A model generated the notes under the pieces. It was not told the origin of the DNA, searched no databases, and worked only from the letters and a program-made list of their open reading frames with translations. A DNA stretch of 64,000 bases from Galerina marginata (lineage: Eukaryota; Basidiomycota; Agaricomycetes; Agaricales; Galerinaceae), in assembly GCA_023014335.1 (NCBI GenBank), contig JAECYW010000005.1, positions 2,852,001 to 2,916,000 on the forward strand, written 5' to 3'. The translations under genes and the position numbers were made by a program. Shown one piece after another: positions 23,901 through 36,117 of the stretch. How positions within the stretch are numbered: position 1 is the stretch's first letter; each line of letters opens with the position of its first letter.

Positions 23901-26900
23901 TCATGATCTCCTCCCCCAATTTCAACCGCGGAGATGATCTCCTGTTGCATTTTCAACCGCAGACTGTGATCCACTTCACCAAATACTCAAAATCCCCTCA
24001 AATCAATTTAGCGATCATGATCTCCTCCCCCAATTTCAACCGCGGAGATGATCTCCTGTTGCATTTTCAACCGCAGACTGTGATCCACTTCACCAAATAC
24101 TCAAAATCCCCTCAAATCAATTTAGCGATCATGATCTCCTCCCCCAATTTCAACCGCGGAGATGATCTCCTGTTGCATTTTCAACCGCAGACTGTGATCC
24201 ACTTCACCAAATACTCAAAATCCCCTCAAATCAATTTAGCGATCATGATCTCCTCCCCCAATTTCAACCGCGGAGATGATCTCCTGTTGCATTTTCAACC
24301 GCAGACTGTGATCCACTTCACCAAATACTCAAAATCCCCTCAAATCAATTTAGCGATCATGATCTCCTCCCCCAATTTCAACCGCGGAGATGATCTCCTG
24401 TTGCATTTTCAACCGCAGACTGTGATCCACTTCACCAAATACTCAAAATCCCCTCAAATCAATTTAGCGATCATGATCTCCTCCCCCAATTTCAACCGCG
24501 GAGATGATCTCCTGTTGCATTTTCAACCGCAGACTGTGATCCACTTCACCAAATACTCAAAATCCCCTCAAATCAATTTAGCAATCATGATCTCCTAGTC
24601 CAATTTCAACCACAGACTGTGATCCACTTCACCAAATACTCAAAATCCCCTCAAATCAATTTAGCGATCATGATCTCCTCCCCCAATTTCAACCGCGGAG
24701 ATGATCTCCTGTTGCATTTTCAACCGCAGACTGTGATCCACTTCACCAAATACTCAAAATCCCCTCAAATCAATTTAGCGATCATGATCTCCTCCCCCAA
24801 TTTCAACCGCGGAGATGATCTCCTGTTGCATTTTCAACCGCAGACTGTGATCCACTTCACCAAATACTCAAAATCCCCTCAAATCAATTTAGCAATCATG
24901 ATCTCCTAGTCCAATTTCAACCACAGACTGTGATCCACTTCACCAAATACTCAAAATCCCCTCAAATCAATTTAGCGATCATGATCTCCTCCCCCAATTT
25001 CAACCGCGGAGATGATCTCCTGTTGCATTTTCAACCGCAGACTGTGATCCACTTCACCAAATACTCAAAATCCCCTCAAATCAATTTAGCAATCATGATC
25101 TCCTAGTCCAATTTCAACCACAGACTGTGATCCACTTCACCAAATACTCAAAATCCCCTCAAATCAATTTAGCGATCATGATCTCCTCCCCCAATTTCAA
25201 CCGCGGAGATGATCTCCTGTTGCATTTTCAACCGCAGACTGTGATCCACTTCACCAAATACTCAAAATCCCCTCAAATCAATTTAGCGATCATGATCTCC
25301 TCCCCCAATTTCAACCGCGGAGATGATCTCCTGTTGCATTTTCAACCGCAGACTGTGATCCACTTCACCAAATACTCAAAATCCCCTCAAATCAATTTAG
25401 CGATCATGATCTCCTCCCCCAATTTCAACCGCGGAGATGATCTCCTGTTGCATTTTCAACCGCAGACTGTGATCCACTTCATCAAATACTCAAAATCCCC
25501 TCAAATCAATTTAGCGATCATGATCTCCTCCCCCAATTTCAACCGCGGAGATGATCTCCTGTTGCATTTTCAACCGCAGACTGTGATCCACTTCACCAAA
25601 TACTCAAAATCCCCTCAAATCAATTTAGCGATCATGATCTCCTCCCCCAATTTCAACCGCGGAGATGATCTCCTGTTGCATTTTCAACCGCAGACTGTGA
25701 TCCACTTCACCAAATACTCAAAATCCCCTCAAATCAATTTAGCGATCATGATCTCCTCCCCCAATTTCAACCGCGGAGATGATCTCCTGTTGCATTTTCA
25801 ACCGCAGACTGTGATCCACTTCACCAAATACTCAAAATCCCCTCAAATCAATTTAGCAATCATGATCTCCTAGTCCAATTTCAACCACAGACTGTGATCC
25901 ACTTCACCAAATACTCAAAATCCCCTCAAATCAATTTAGCGATCATGATCTCCTCCCCCAATTTCAACCGCGGAGATGATCTCCTGTTGCATTTTCAACC
26001 GCAGACTGTGATCCACTTCACCAAATACTCAAAATCCCCTCAAATCAATTTAGCAATCATGATCTCCTAGTCCAATTTCAACCACAGACTGTGATCCACT
26101 TCACCAAATACTCAAAATCCCCTCAAATCAATTTAGCGATCATGATCTCCTCCCCCAATTTCAACCGCGGAGATGATCTCCTGTTGCATTTTCAACCGCA
26201 GACTGTGATCCACTTCACCAAATACTCAAAATCCCCTCAAATCAATTTAGCAATCATGATCTCCTAGTCCAATTTCAACCACAGACTGTGATCCACTTCA
26301 CCAAATACTCAAAATCCCCTCAAATCAATTTAGCGATCATGATCTCCTCCCCCAATTTCAACTGCGGAGATGATCTCCTGCTGCATTTTCAACCGCAGAC
26401 TGTGATCCACTTCACCAAATACTCAAAATCCCCTCAAATCAATTTAGCGATCATGATCTCCTCCCCCAATTTCAACCGCGGAGATGATCTCCTGTTGCAT
26501 TTTCAACCGCAGACTGTGATCCACTTCACCAAATACTCAAAATCCCCTCAAATCAATTTAGCAATCATGATCTCCTAGTCCAATTTCAACCACAGACTGT
26601 GATCCACTTCACCAAATACTCAAAATCCCCTCAAATCAATTTAGCGATCATGATCTCCTCCCCCAATTTCAACCGCGGAGATGATCTCCTGTTGCATTTT
26701 CAACCGCAGACTGTGATCCACTTCACCAAATACTCAAAATCCCCTCAAATCAATTTAGCGATCATGATCTCCTCCCCCAATTTCAACCGCGGAGATGATC
26801 TCCTGTTGCATTTTCAACCGCAGACTGTGATCCACTTCACCAAATACTCAAAATCCCCTCAAATCAATTTAGCGATCATGATCTCCTCCCCCAATTTCAA

Positions 26901-29900
26901 CCGCGGAGATGATCTCCTGTTGCATTTTCAACCGCAGACTGTGATCCACTTCACCAAATACTCAAAATCCCCTCAAATCAATTTAGCGATCATGATCTCC
27001 TCCCCCAATTTCAACCGCGGAGATGATCTCCTGTTGCATTTTCAACCGCAGACTGTGATCCACTTCACCAAATACTCAAAATCCCCTCAAATCAATTTAG
27101 CGATCATGATCTCCTCCCCCAATTTCAACCGCGGAGATGATCTCCTGTTGCATTTTCAACCGCAGACTGTGATCCACTTCACCAAATACTCAAAATCCCC
27201 TCAAATCAATTTAGCAATCATGATCTCCTAGTCCAATTTCAACCACAGACTGTGATCCACTTCACCAAATACTCAAAATCCCCTCAAATCAATTTAGCGA
27301 TCATGATCTCCTCCCCCAATTTCAACCGCGGAGATGATCTCCTGTTGCATTTTCAACCGCAGACTGTGATCCACTTCACCAAATACTCAAAATCCCCTCA
27401 AATCAATTTAGCAATCATGATCTCCTAGTCCAATTTCAACCACAGACTGTGATCCACTTCACCAAATACTCAAAATCCCCTCAAATCAATTTAGCGATCA
27501 TGATCTCCTCCCCCAATTTCAACCGCGGAGATGATCTCCTGTTGCATTTTCAACCGCAGACTGTGATCCACTTCACCAAATACTCAAAATCCCCTCAAAT
27601 CAATTTAGCGATCATGATCTCCTCCCCCAATTTCAACCGCGGAGATGATCTCCTGTTGCATTTTCAACCGCAGACTGTGATCCACTTCACCAAATACTCA
27701 AAATCCCCTCAAATCAATTTAGCGATCATGATCTCCTCCCCCAATTTCAACCGCGGAGATGATCTCCTGTTGCATTTTCAACCGCAGACTGTGATCCACT
27801 TCATCAAATACTCAAAATCCCCTCAAATCAATTTAGCGATCATGATCTCCTCCCCCAATTTCAACCGCGGAGATGATCTCCTGTTGCATTTTCAACCGCA
27901 GACTGTGATCCACTTCACCAAATACTCAAAATCCCCTCAAATCAATTTAGCGATCATGATCTCCTCCCCCAATTTCAACCGCGGAGATGATCTCCTGTTG
28001 CATTTTCAACCGCAGACTGTGATCCACTTCACCAAATACTCAAAATCCCCTCAAATCAATTTAGCGATCATGATCTCCTCCCCCAATTTCAACCGCGGAG
28101 ATGATCTCCTGTTGCATTTTCAACCGCAGACTGTGATCCACTTCACCAAATACTCAAAATCCCCTCAAATCAATTTAGCAATCATGATCTCCTAGTCCAA
28201 TTTCAACCACAGACTGTGATCCACTTCACCAAATACTCAAAATCCCCTCAAATCAATTTAGCGATCATGATCTCCTCCCCCAATTTCAACCGCGGAGATG
28301 ATCTCCTGTTGCATTTTCAACCGCAGACTGTGATCCACTTCACCAAATACTCAAAATCCCCTCAAATCAATTTAGCAATCATGATCTCCTAGTCCAATTT
28401 CAACCACAGACTGTGATCCACTTCACCAAATACTCAAAATCCCCTCAAATCAATTTAGCGATCATGATCTCCTCCCCCAATTTCAACCGCGGAGATGATC
28501 TCCTGTTGCATTTTCAACCGCAGACTGTGATCCACTTCACCAAATACTCAAAATCCCCTCAAATCAATTTAGCAATCATGATCTCCTAGTCCAATTTCAA
28601 CCACAGACTGTGATCCACTTCACCAAATACTCAAAATCCCCTCAAATCAATTTAGCGATCATGATCTCCTCCCCCAATTTCAACCGCGGAGATGATCTCC
28701 TGTTGCATTTTCAACCGCAGACTGTGATCCACTTCACCAAATACTCAAAATCCCCTCAAATCAATTTAGCGATCATGATCTCCTCCCCCAATTTCAACCG
28801 CGGAGATGATCTCCTGTTGCATTTTCAACCGCAGACTGTGATCCACTTCACCAAATACTCAAAATCCCCTCAAATCAATTTAGCGATCATGATCTCCTCC
28901 CCCAATTTCAACCGCGGAGATGATCTCCTGTTGCATTTTCAACCGCAGACTGTGATCCACTTCATCAAATACTCAAAATCCCCTCAAATCAATTTAGCGA
29001 TCATGATCTCCTCCCCCAATTTCAACCGCGGAGATGATCTCCTGTTGCATTTTCAACCGCAGACTGTGATCCACTTCACCAAATACTCAAAATCCCCTCA
29101 AATCAATTTAGCGATCATGATCTCCTCCCCCAATTTCAACCGCGGAGATGATCTCCTGTTGCATTTTCAACCGCAGACTGTGATCCACTTCACCAAATAC
29201 TCAAAATCCCCTCAAATCAATTTAGCGATCATGATCTCCTCCCCCAATTTCAACCGCGGAGATGATCTCCTGTTGCATTTTCAACCGCAGACTGTGATCC
29301 ACTTCACCAAATACTCAAAATCCCCTCAAATCAATTTAGCAATCATGATCTCCTAGTCCAATTTCAACCACAGACTGTGATCCACTTCACCAAATACTCA
29401 AAATCCCCTCAAATCAATTTAGCGATCATGATCTCCTCCCCCAATTTCAACCGCGGAGATGATCTCCTGTTGCATTTTCAACCGCAGACTGTGATCCACT
29501 TCACCAAATACTCAAAATCCCCTCAAATCAATTTAGCAATCATGATCTCCTAGTCCAATTTCAACCACAGACTGTGATCCACTTCACCAAATACTCAAAA
29601 TCCCCTCAAATCAATTTAGCGATCATGATCTCCTCCCCCAATTTCAACCGCGGAGATGATCTCCTGTTGCATTTTCAACCGCAGACTGTGATCCACTTCA
29701 CCAAATACTCAAAATCCCCTCAAATCAATTTAGCAATCATGATCTCCTAGTCCAATTTCAACCACAGACTGTGATCCACTTCACCAAATACTCAAAATCC
29801 CCTCAAATCAATTTAGCGATCATGATCTCCTCCCCCAATTTCAACTGCGGAGATGATCTCCTGCTGCATTTTCAACCGCAGACTGTGATCCACTTCACCA

Positions 29901-31803
29901 AATACTCAAAATCCCCTCAAATCAATTTAGCGATCATGATCTCCTCCCCCAATTTCAACCGCGGAGATGATCTCCTGTTGCATTTTCAACCGCAGACTGT
30001 GATCCACTTCACCAAATACTCAAAATCCCCTCAAATCAATTTAGCAATCATGATCTCCTAGTCCAATTTCAACCACAGACTGTGATCCACTTCACCAAAT
30101 ACTCAAAATCCCCTCAAATCAATTTAGCGATCATGATCTCCTCCCCCAATTTCAACCGCGGAGATGATCTCCTGTTGCATTTTCAACCGCAGACTGTGAT
30201 CCACTTCACCAAATACTCAAAATCCCCTCAAATCAATTTAGCAATCATGATCTCCTAGTCCAATTTCAACCACAGACTGTGATCCACTTCACCAAATACT
30301 CAAAATCCCCTCAAATCAATTTAGCGATCATGATCTCCTCCCCCAATTTCAACCGCGGAGATGATCTCCTGTTGCATTTTCAACCGCAGACTGTGATCCA
30401 CTTCACCAAATACTCAAAATCCCCTCAAATCAATTTAGCAATCATGATCTCCTAGTCCAATTTCAACCACAGACTGTGATCCACTTCACCAAATACTCAA
30501 AATCCCCTCAAATCAATTTAGCGATCATGATCTCCTCCCCCAATTTCAACCGCGGAGATGATCTCCTGTTGCATTTTCAACCGCAGACTGTGATCCACTT
30601 CACCAAATACTCAAAATCCCCTCAAATCAATTTAGCAATCATGATCTCCTAGTCCAATTTCAACCACAGACTGTGATCCACTTCACCAAATACTCAAAAT
30701 CCCCTCAAATCAATTTAGCGATCATGATCTCCTCCCCCAATTTCAACCGCGGAGATGATCTCCTGTTGCATTTTCAACCGCAGACTGTGATCCACTTCAC
30801 CAAATACTCAAAATCCCCTCAAATCAATTTAGCAATCATGATCTCCTAGTCCAATTTCAACCACAGACTGTGATCCACTTCACCAAATACTCAAAATCCC
30901 CTCAAATCAATTTAGCGATCATGATCTCCTCCCCCAATTTCAACTGCGGAGATGATCTCCTGCTGCATTTTCAACCGCAGACTGTGATCCACTTCACCAA
31001 ATACTCAAAATCCCCTCAAATCAATTTAGCGATCATGATCTCCTCCCCCAATTTCAACCGCGGAGATGATCTCCTGTTGCATTTTCAACCGCAGACTGTG
31101 ATCCACTTCACCAAATACTCAAAATCCCCTCAAATCAATTTAGCAATCATGATCTCCTAGTCCAATTTCAACCACAGACTGTGATCCACTTCACCAAATA
31201 CTCAAAATCCCCTCAAATCAATTTAGCGATCATGATCTCCTCCCCCAATTTCAACCGCGGAGATGATCTCCTGTTGCATTTTCAACCGCAGACTGTGATC
31301 CACTTCACCAAATACTCAAAATCCCCTCAAATCAATTTAGCAATCATGATCTCCTAGTCCAATTTCAACCACAGACTGTGATCCACTTCACCAAATACTC
31401 AAAATCCCCTCAAATCAATTTAGCGATCATGATCTCCTCCCCCAATTTCAACCGCGGAGATGATCTCCTGTTGCATTTTCAACCGCAGACTGTGATCCAC
31501 TTCACCAAATACTCAAAATCCCCTCAAATCAATTTAGCAATCATGATCTCCTAGTCCAATTTCAACCACAGACTGTGATCCACTTCACCAAATACTCAAA
31601 ATCCCCTCAAATCAATTTAGCGATCATGATCTCCTCCCCCAATTTCAACTGCGGAGATGATCTCCTGCTGCATTTTCAACCGCAGACTGTGATCCACTTC
31701 ACCAAATACTCAAAATCCCCTCAAATCAATTTAGCGATCATGATCTCCTCCCCCAATTTCAACCGCGGAGATGATCTCCTGTTGCATTTTCAACCGCAGA
31801 CTA
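20974..31803 (+). repeat. Right satellite array, 114/83-bp monomers
   Basis: An inverted relative of the left array. By hand count about 103 monomers: roughly 75 type A and 28 type B (marked by CTCCTAGTCCAATTTC). It begins with a run of 11 A monomers and B spacings then fall to 767, 653, 425, 311 and 197 bp. A 1,161-bp higher-order unit (six A plus B, then A-B, A-B) is repeated at 25127, 27449 and 28610. The order of units does not mirror the left arm, so the arms have rearranged independently. The first monomers at 20974-21125 are variant or recombinant forms (CTAGTCCATTTTC). Confidence 0.9.
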
Positions 31804-32535
31804 TGATTAATTTCACCCCGCCATTGTATTCCCCTCATTTTTCCAATCATTTTGCAATTTTTTTCATGCAAATCCGATCACAATTGCCTTAGTTATTCCA
31901 TTATCCGACTTTAATCACACGTTTTCCCTTGTAGATTAGCCTGTGACCACATGTCACACAGATCCTCCTGATCCCCCAATTTCCAAGCAATTTGGCACCT
32001 ACCAACTAGTACTGTCCTGGTACCCACAGTGTACTTGCCCAGTACCTGTTAATTAATTTTTTGAATCTTAAAATTTCAACTTCAGTAATGATTTTTTCTC
32101 TTCTGGAAAACTTTAAAAACATTTGAACTTTTTTACTCCCTTCTCCTTCTCAACAAACCAATTTCTGAATATTGAATTTTGTGTCTTCCCTCAGACCTAA
32201 TTTATTACTACATTTACTCTCTGCAGCAATGAATTACTTTTGTTTACCTTTCCTCTCATTTTTTCTGAGATAATACCAGCAAACATGCATCTCAATTTTT
32301 TTGCCTCCCATAATTTCATTTAAATCTATTCTACAAATGAGATACCTCATTCCACATTTTTATTTTTGGCTTTTGTGGATTGGGTTATTGATTTTTAGGA
32401 TCCGTACAATGTATTACTAAAATAACTCCCAATTTTCAAATGCTTACACAGTTTTTTTCCCACAATAAAGTCATTATTTTCTAATGGTTGAGAATCACTT
32501 TTTTCGTCTCTCAAAAAGGGCTTTTGCGCCCAGTG
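31804..32535 (-). repeat. Right terminal inverted repeat, unique part
   Basis: The reverse complement of 11412-12142, ending GGGCTTTTGCGCCCAGTG. Confidence 0.85.
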
Positions 32536-32538
32536 TCA
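32536..32538. repeat. Target site duplication TCA, right
   Basis: The second copy of the 3-bp duplication; the host exon resumes at 32539. Confidence 0.85.
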
Positions 32539-34883
32539 GGGCCACTGATGATCGCGCAAGGCAAGTTATTCTGATCTTCAATCTCGTTATCCATCTGACT
32601 GAGCCTGAAATGGTGAATCTATAGCGCCAAACGAGAACAGTGATGGAGCTGTGACCCCTCTCAACGAGAAGCTAATGGAATTAAACTACGATTATCGACT
32701 CAAGGGTAACCTACACAAACTGGGGCATATATGGAGGTACCTCAAAACTCACGACATCAACCACAAGTTCTACTCGGAAGTAGGTCCTTTATCTGAAATG
32801 GAATTTGATTCACTTGTGCTTGCCATACAAGCAGCCGAAGACTCCCACCGAGTTGAGTTTTGTGCCTTGAATACCCTGATTCTCGACCATCTTGACTCCA
32901 TACTGGTCGATCTCCCAGACACTTTTAAACCTGTTGCAAACTGGTTCATGGGCGAATGGTGTCTCAAAATGGAGAACTCAGTTAAAGAGGAAAAGGCTCA
33001 AGCTGTTTTACGTGTTGCATCACTCTGCACAGCGCCAGTTTTTGAAAAGGCAGAGAGTTTTTTAACAGAACGGTGGGATAGCCTTGTCAATGATGCCACT
33101 GAAAGCCTGTTGAGAATCAGGAATGAACTGGTGTTTGATCGAGAAAACCCTTTCCAAAGGACAGATAAGCACATCAAAGTGCAAATACCCTACTCTGTGG
33201 AAGTCTCTGATTCTCGACTTTACGCAGCAGCTATGCGAAATCAATTTATTGCAAACACACCCATCACACAAATTATGGAAAAAATAGAATACCCGGACTC
33301 ATCCATTCGCAACATGGTACTAGATTTCTTCAATATTCTCGGTGAAGACGGTAAACTTTTTATTAATGTCAGATGAATGTTCTCTTACCGTTATTCAGAG
33401 AACATTCGAGCTGATTTCTTCACTAAGAACAATATTGACCAAGTGATCCAGAGACTTGAAGATTCGGACCCATTTATTTGCCGCGCGATACTCAAATCAC
33501 TTGGACAGTTAAGTGGACACGGTATGGCTTTCGTCAGTATTAGGGGTTCCAATATTGACTTTATACAGAGGATATCCGAGATAAATTCATTTCATCAGAT
33601 GGCATCAGTAGTATTATTGAGCAATTTCGATATCCAGGCCAGAATGTGGGATCGGCAGCAATTGAATGCCTCGGAAGTCTGTGTCAACACGGTATGGCGC
33701 TCATAATGCAATACGTTCAAGTAATGATATCGGAGCAGAAAACGTCCAAACCAAGTTTTTCTCACCGGACGGCATTGACAAAGTCATTCAACAACTTCAA
33801 GATCCTGAGGAGCATATACGCGGGACGGCAGCCGAATGTCTTGGAAATTTATGTCAATATGGTATGCTTTTCATCGAATTTGAGTATAAACTTCTGGCGC
33901 TAACGTTTGGGCAGAGAATCTCCGTGCCAAAATGATTGCATCAGGTGTAATCGATAAAGTTTCCAAGAAACTTCAAGATTCAGACCCGGAAGTGCGCGGA
34001 ACGGCAGTGGAATGCCTCGGAAGTCTATGTCAACATGGTATTTCTTTCGTAAATGTGGAAAGTCAAAGTTTTTTATGGTTATGCAGAGAACATCCGAGCC
34101 GACTTTTTCTCTTCAAACGGGATTGATAAGATCATTGAGAAACTGCAAGATTCAGATTGGTCTGTTCGCGGGGCTGCAATTGAATGTGTTGGAAAATTAT
34201 GCCAGCATCGTATGACGTTCCCAATTGAAACGAGATTGAGATGTTCACCCTCGTACAGAAAATACGCGGGTCAAGTTCTTCCCATCAGATGGCCTGGACA
34301 AAATCATAGCTCAGCTTCAAGATTCAGATTGGTTTGTACGTGTCACAGCAGTGGAATGTTTAGGGGATTTGTGTCAATATGGTACATATTTTTCTGTTAC
34401 ACAAACTCTCCTGTGTCGATTTAACATATTCTGCCCAGAGGATATTCGAACCAAGCTCATCTCATCAGACGGCATCGACAAGACTGTCGAGAAACTTCAG
34501 GATTCGGACCCTAACACACGAGGCACAGCAGTGGACTGCCTTGGAATTCTGTGTCAATATGGTAAGGCCGTGGTCAGTCAAGCATGCTCAGATATTCATG
34601 CTATGCAGATGATATCCGAGACAAGGTCGTCCTCGCGGGCGGCATCGAAAAAATGATTGAAAACAGTCAAGACTTGGACTCTGACGTCCGCACTGCGGCA
34701 GCTAGATGCCTTATGGATTTATGTCGATACGGTAAAGCTTTCACCAATGTAGCAGCAAGTTCAAATATTTACATGTACACAGAAAACGTCAGAGACAAAG
34801 TCATCTCTGCAGACGGCATCAGCAAAATTGAGACCGTCATGTTCTTTGGAGACATAATTACTCGAGTACTCTCCAGAAGCTGA
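32539..34883 (+). pseudogene. 3' part of membrane-HEAT protein gene
   Basis: It continues the gene from 11411 in frame. Exons: 32539-32560, a GC-AG intron at 32561-32624, 32625-33350, then eight exons of exactly 123 bp (33399-33521, 33569-33691, 33739-33861, 33915-34037, 34087-34209, 34259-34381, 34439-34561, 34609-34731) and a final exon 34783-34883. The eight equal exons each encode one 41-residue helical repeat of HEAT/ARM type, with core patterns such as LQDSDP, VRGTAVECLG and SLCQHG. Such repeats form curved superhelical scaffolds for protein binding. The final exon holds a ninth, truncated repeat. Joined to 9740-11411 the visible coding length is 1,149 residues. Apart from the transposon I see no stop or frameshift, so the disruption looks recent. 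Confidence 0.8.
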
Positions 34884-36117
34884 GAAATTCTCGAGAAGCT
34901 GGGGTTTTCTACCTTTTTCCGAGCACGGCTCTGCTAACTTATTATCTGGCCATATGTATTTGAACTTAAGTAGGACAGCAGTATTGTGGCTCTAGGAGCC
35001 AGGCCTTTTTATTTACCGCTGTATTATTCACCTACCACTTAGTATAAGGCTACTTCCAGACTCGCTACATTGTGTACAAGTTTTCTCGTTGATCTGAGAG
35101 TTTTGCCTGATTGGCCGACAGTGTTATGTGTACCACAGTAACTACCACTGCCACTGGCCAACATGCAGTTATTCGGAATTCCTGAGACACAATATAAGAC
35201 AATCTTTGTGACAATTCTGACTCTCGGGTATTGAAGAAGTAGGTAACTTTTCACAAAGCCTGCCATCCTAACATAGACGGCTGTTTATAGCAAGTATTAA
35301 ATTAGACGCGACGCGTCCGTATCACGTGGTTTTTGCACTTACGTGACGGACAGGGACACCTTCCTCTTGAAGCCAACATGCCAATGCCACAAAGCCGCGC
35401 TCAAGCTGCTTAGTTCAAACACCATAACCTCTAACGTTTGCTGTTTCCAGGTGACACTTCAAACGTGGACAACCATGGCGGTTGCAACCAACGACAAATG
35501 AAGAAAGCGAGTCGAGTTTCAGCACCATGGTAGTTGCTCTCGTTCTATACTAGAAATGAGGTGAGTCAATTAATTATAATCGTCACAGACCGAGCACGAC
35601 ATTTGGCACCTCGGAGGTGTTTTAGGTCTAAGTTTTAAATTTAGTTATCTACAGCTTGGACTGCCGTAAGAAGTGGGAAACAGTCGTTCGCCTCTGCCTT
35701 CCTGCGTCCCTGGTCGCCCGGTCCCTCGTCACTCCTCGTCGGGACATCGCCTCATTGTCGACCATGCCCCCGCCCTCGCACAGAGCGTTGCGTCTAACGT
35801 ACCCCTTGCTCTCCGGACATGCCAGTCTCAGACTTTCCGCCACTTCGAGAAATTTTTTTCTTGCGGCTTTTTCGAAAACCCTTAGATCTTCATCCTGAGT
35901 ACCTGACGAAGGCTGTTGCAACAGCGCGTACGTTATGCACGTCCTCCCGACCTCGTTGATTACATTAAAGGTCGCGTTTTTATCGTTTGAGAGGACGCCG
36001 AACCCAGGACGGTCCTTATTTCTCCTAGCTCGGCTCTGCGCCTTTTTCGTCTCGACTGAATTTTCTGATACATAATCCGGTCCAACGATTAGTGACTTTC
36101 GATTTCCCTCTGTTCAA
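34884..36117. other. Intergenic, nothing recognised
   Basis: Contains several short open frames on both strands (longest about 90 codons on the minus strand near 35649-35921) without recognisable features. It includes the presumptive promoter of the DUF6534 gene. Confidence 0.5.

Larger units (their letters stand above)
11412..32535. mobile_element. Giant palindromic CACTA-ended foldback transposon
   Basis: A 21,124-bp element. The left end reads CACTGGGCGCAAAAGCCC and the right end is its exact reverse complement, flanked on both sides by TCA. The left arm (11412-20374, 8,963 bp) and right arm (20974-32535, 11,562 bp) are inverted copies separated by 599 bp. Each arm has about 730 bp of unique terminal sequence and then tandem satellite. 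No transposase or other element gene is present, so it must be mobilised in trans. CACTR ends and 3-bp target duplications define the CACTA/EnSpm superfamily. Long inverted arms of tandem repeats are the hallmark of foldback elements. The combination and size are unusual. The insertion lies between two codons of an exon of the host membrane-HEAT gene. Confidence 0.85.

Noticed and set aside
12143..31803. CRISPR-like regular repeats
   Set aside because: The repeats are contiguous satellite monomers without unique spacers, and the genome is eukaryotic.
12055..31892. Many open frames of 96-438 codons encoding a 38-residue repeat
   Set aside because: They arise because the 114-bp satellite monomer is divisible by three and lacks stops in one frame. 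They end at every 83-bp monomer, occur on opposite strands in the two arms and have no gene signals.
11412..32535. Palindrome as a pure assembly artefact
   Set aside because: The exact 3-bp duplication, intact host frame on both sides, unique central spacer and different higher-order patterns in the arms argue for a real structure. Array lengths may still be inexact.
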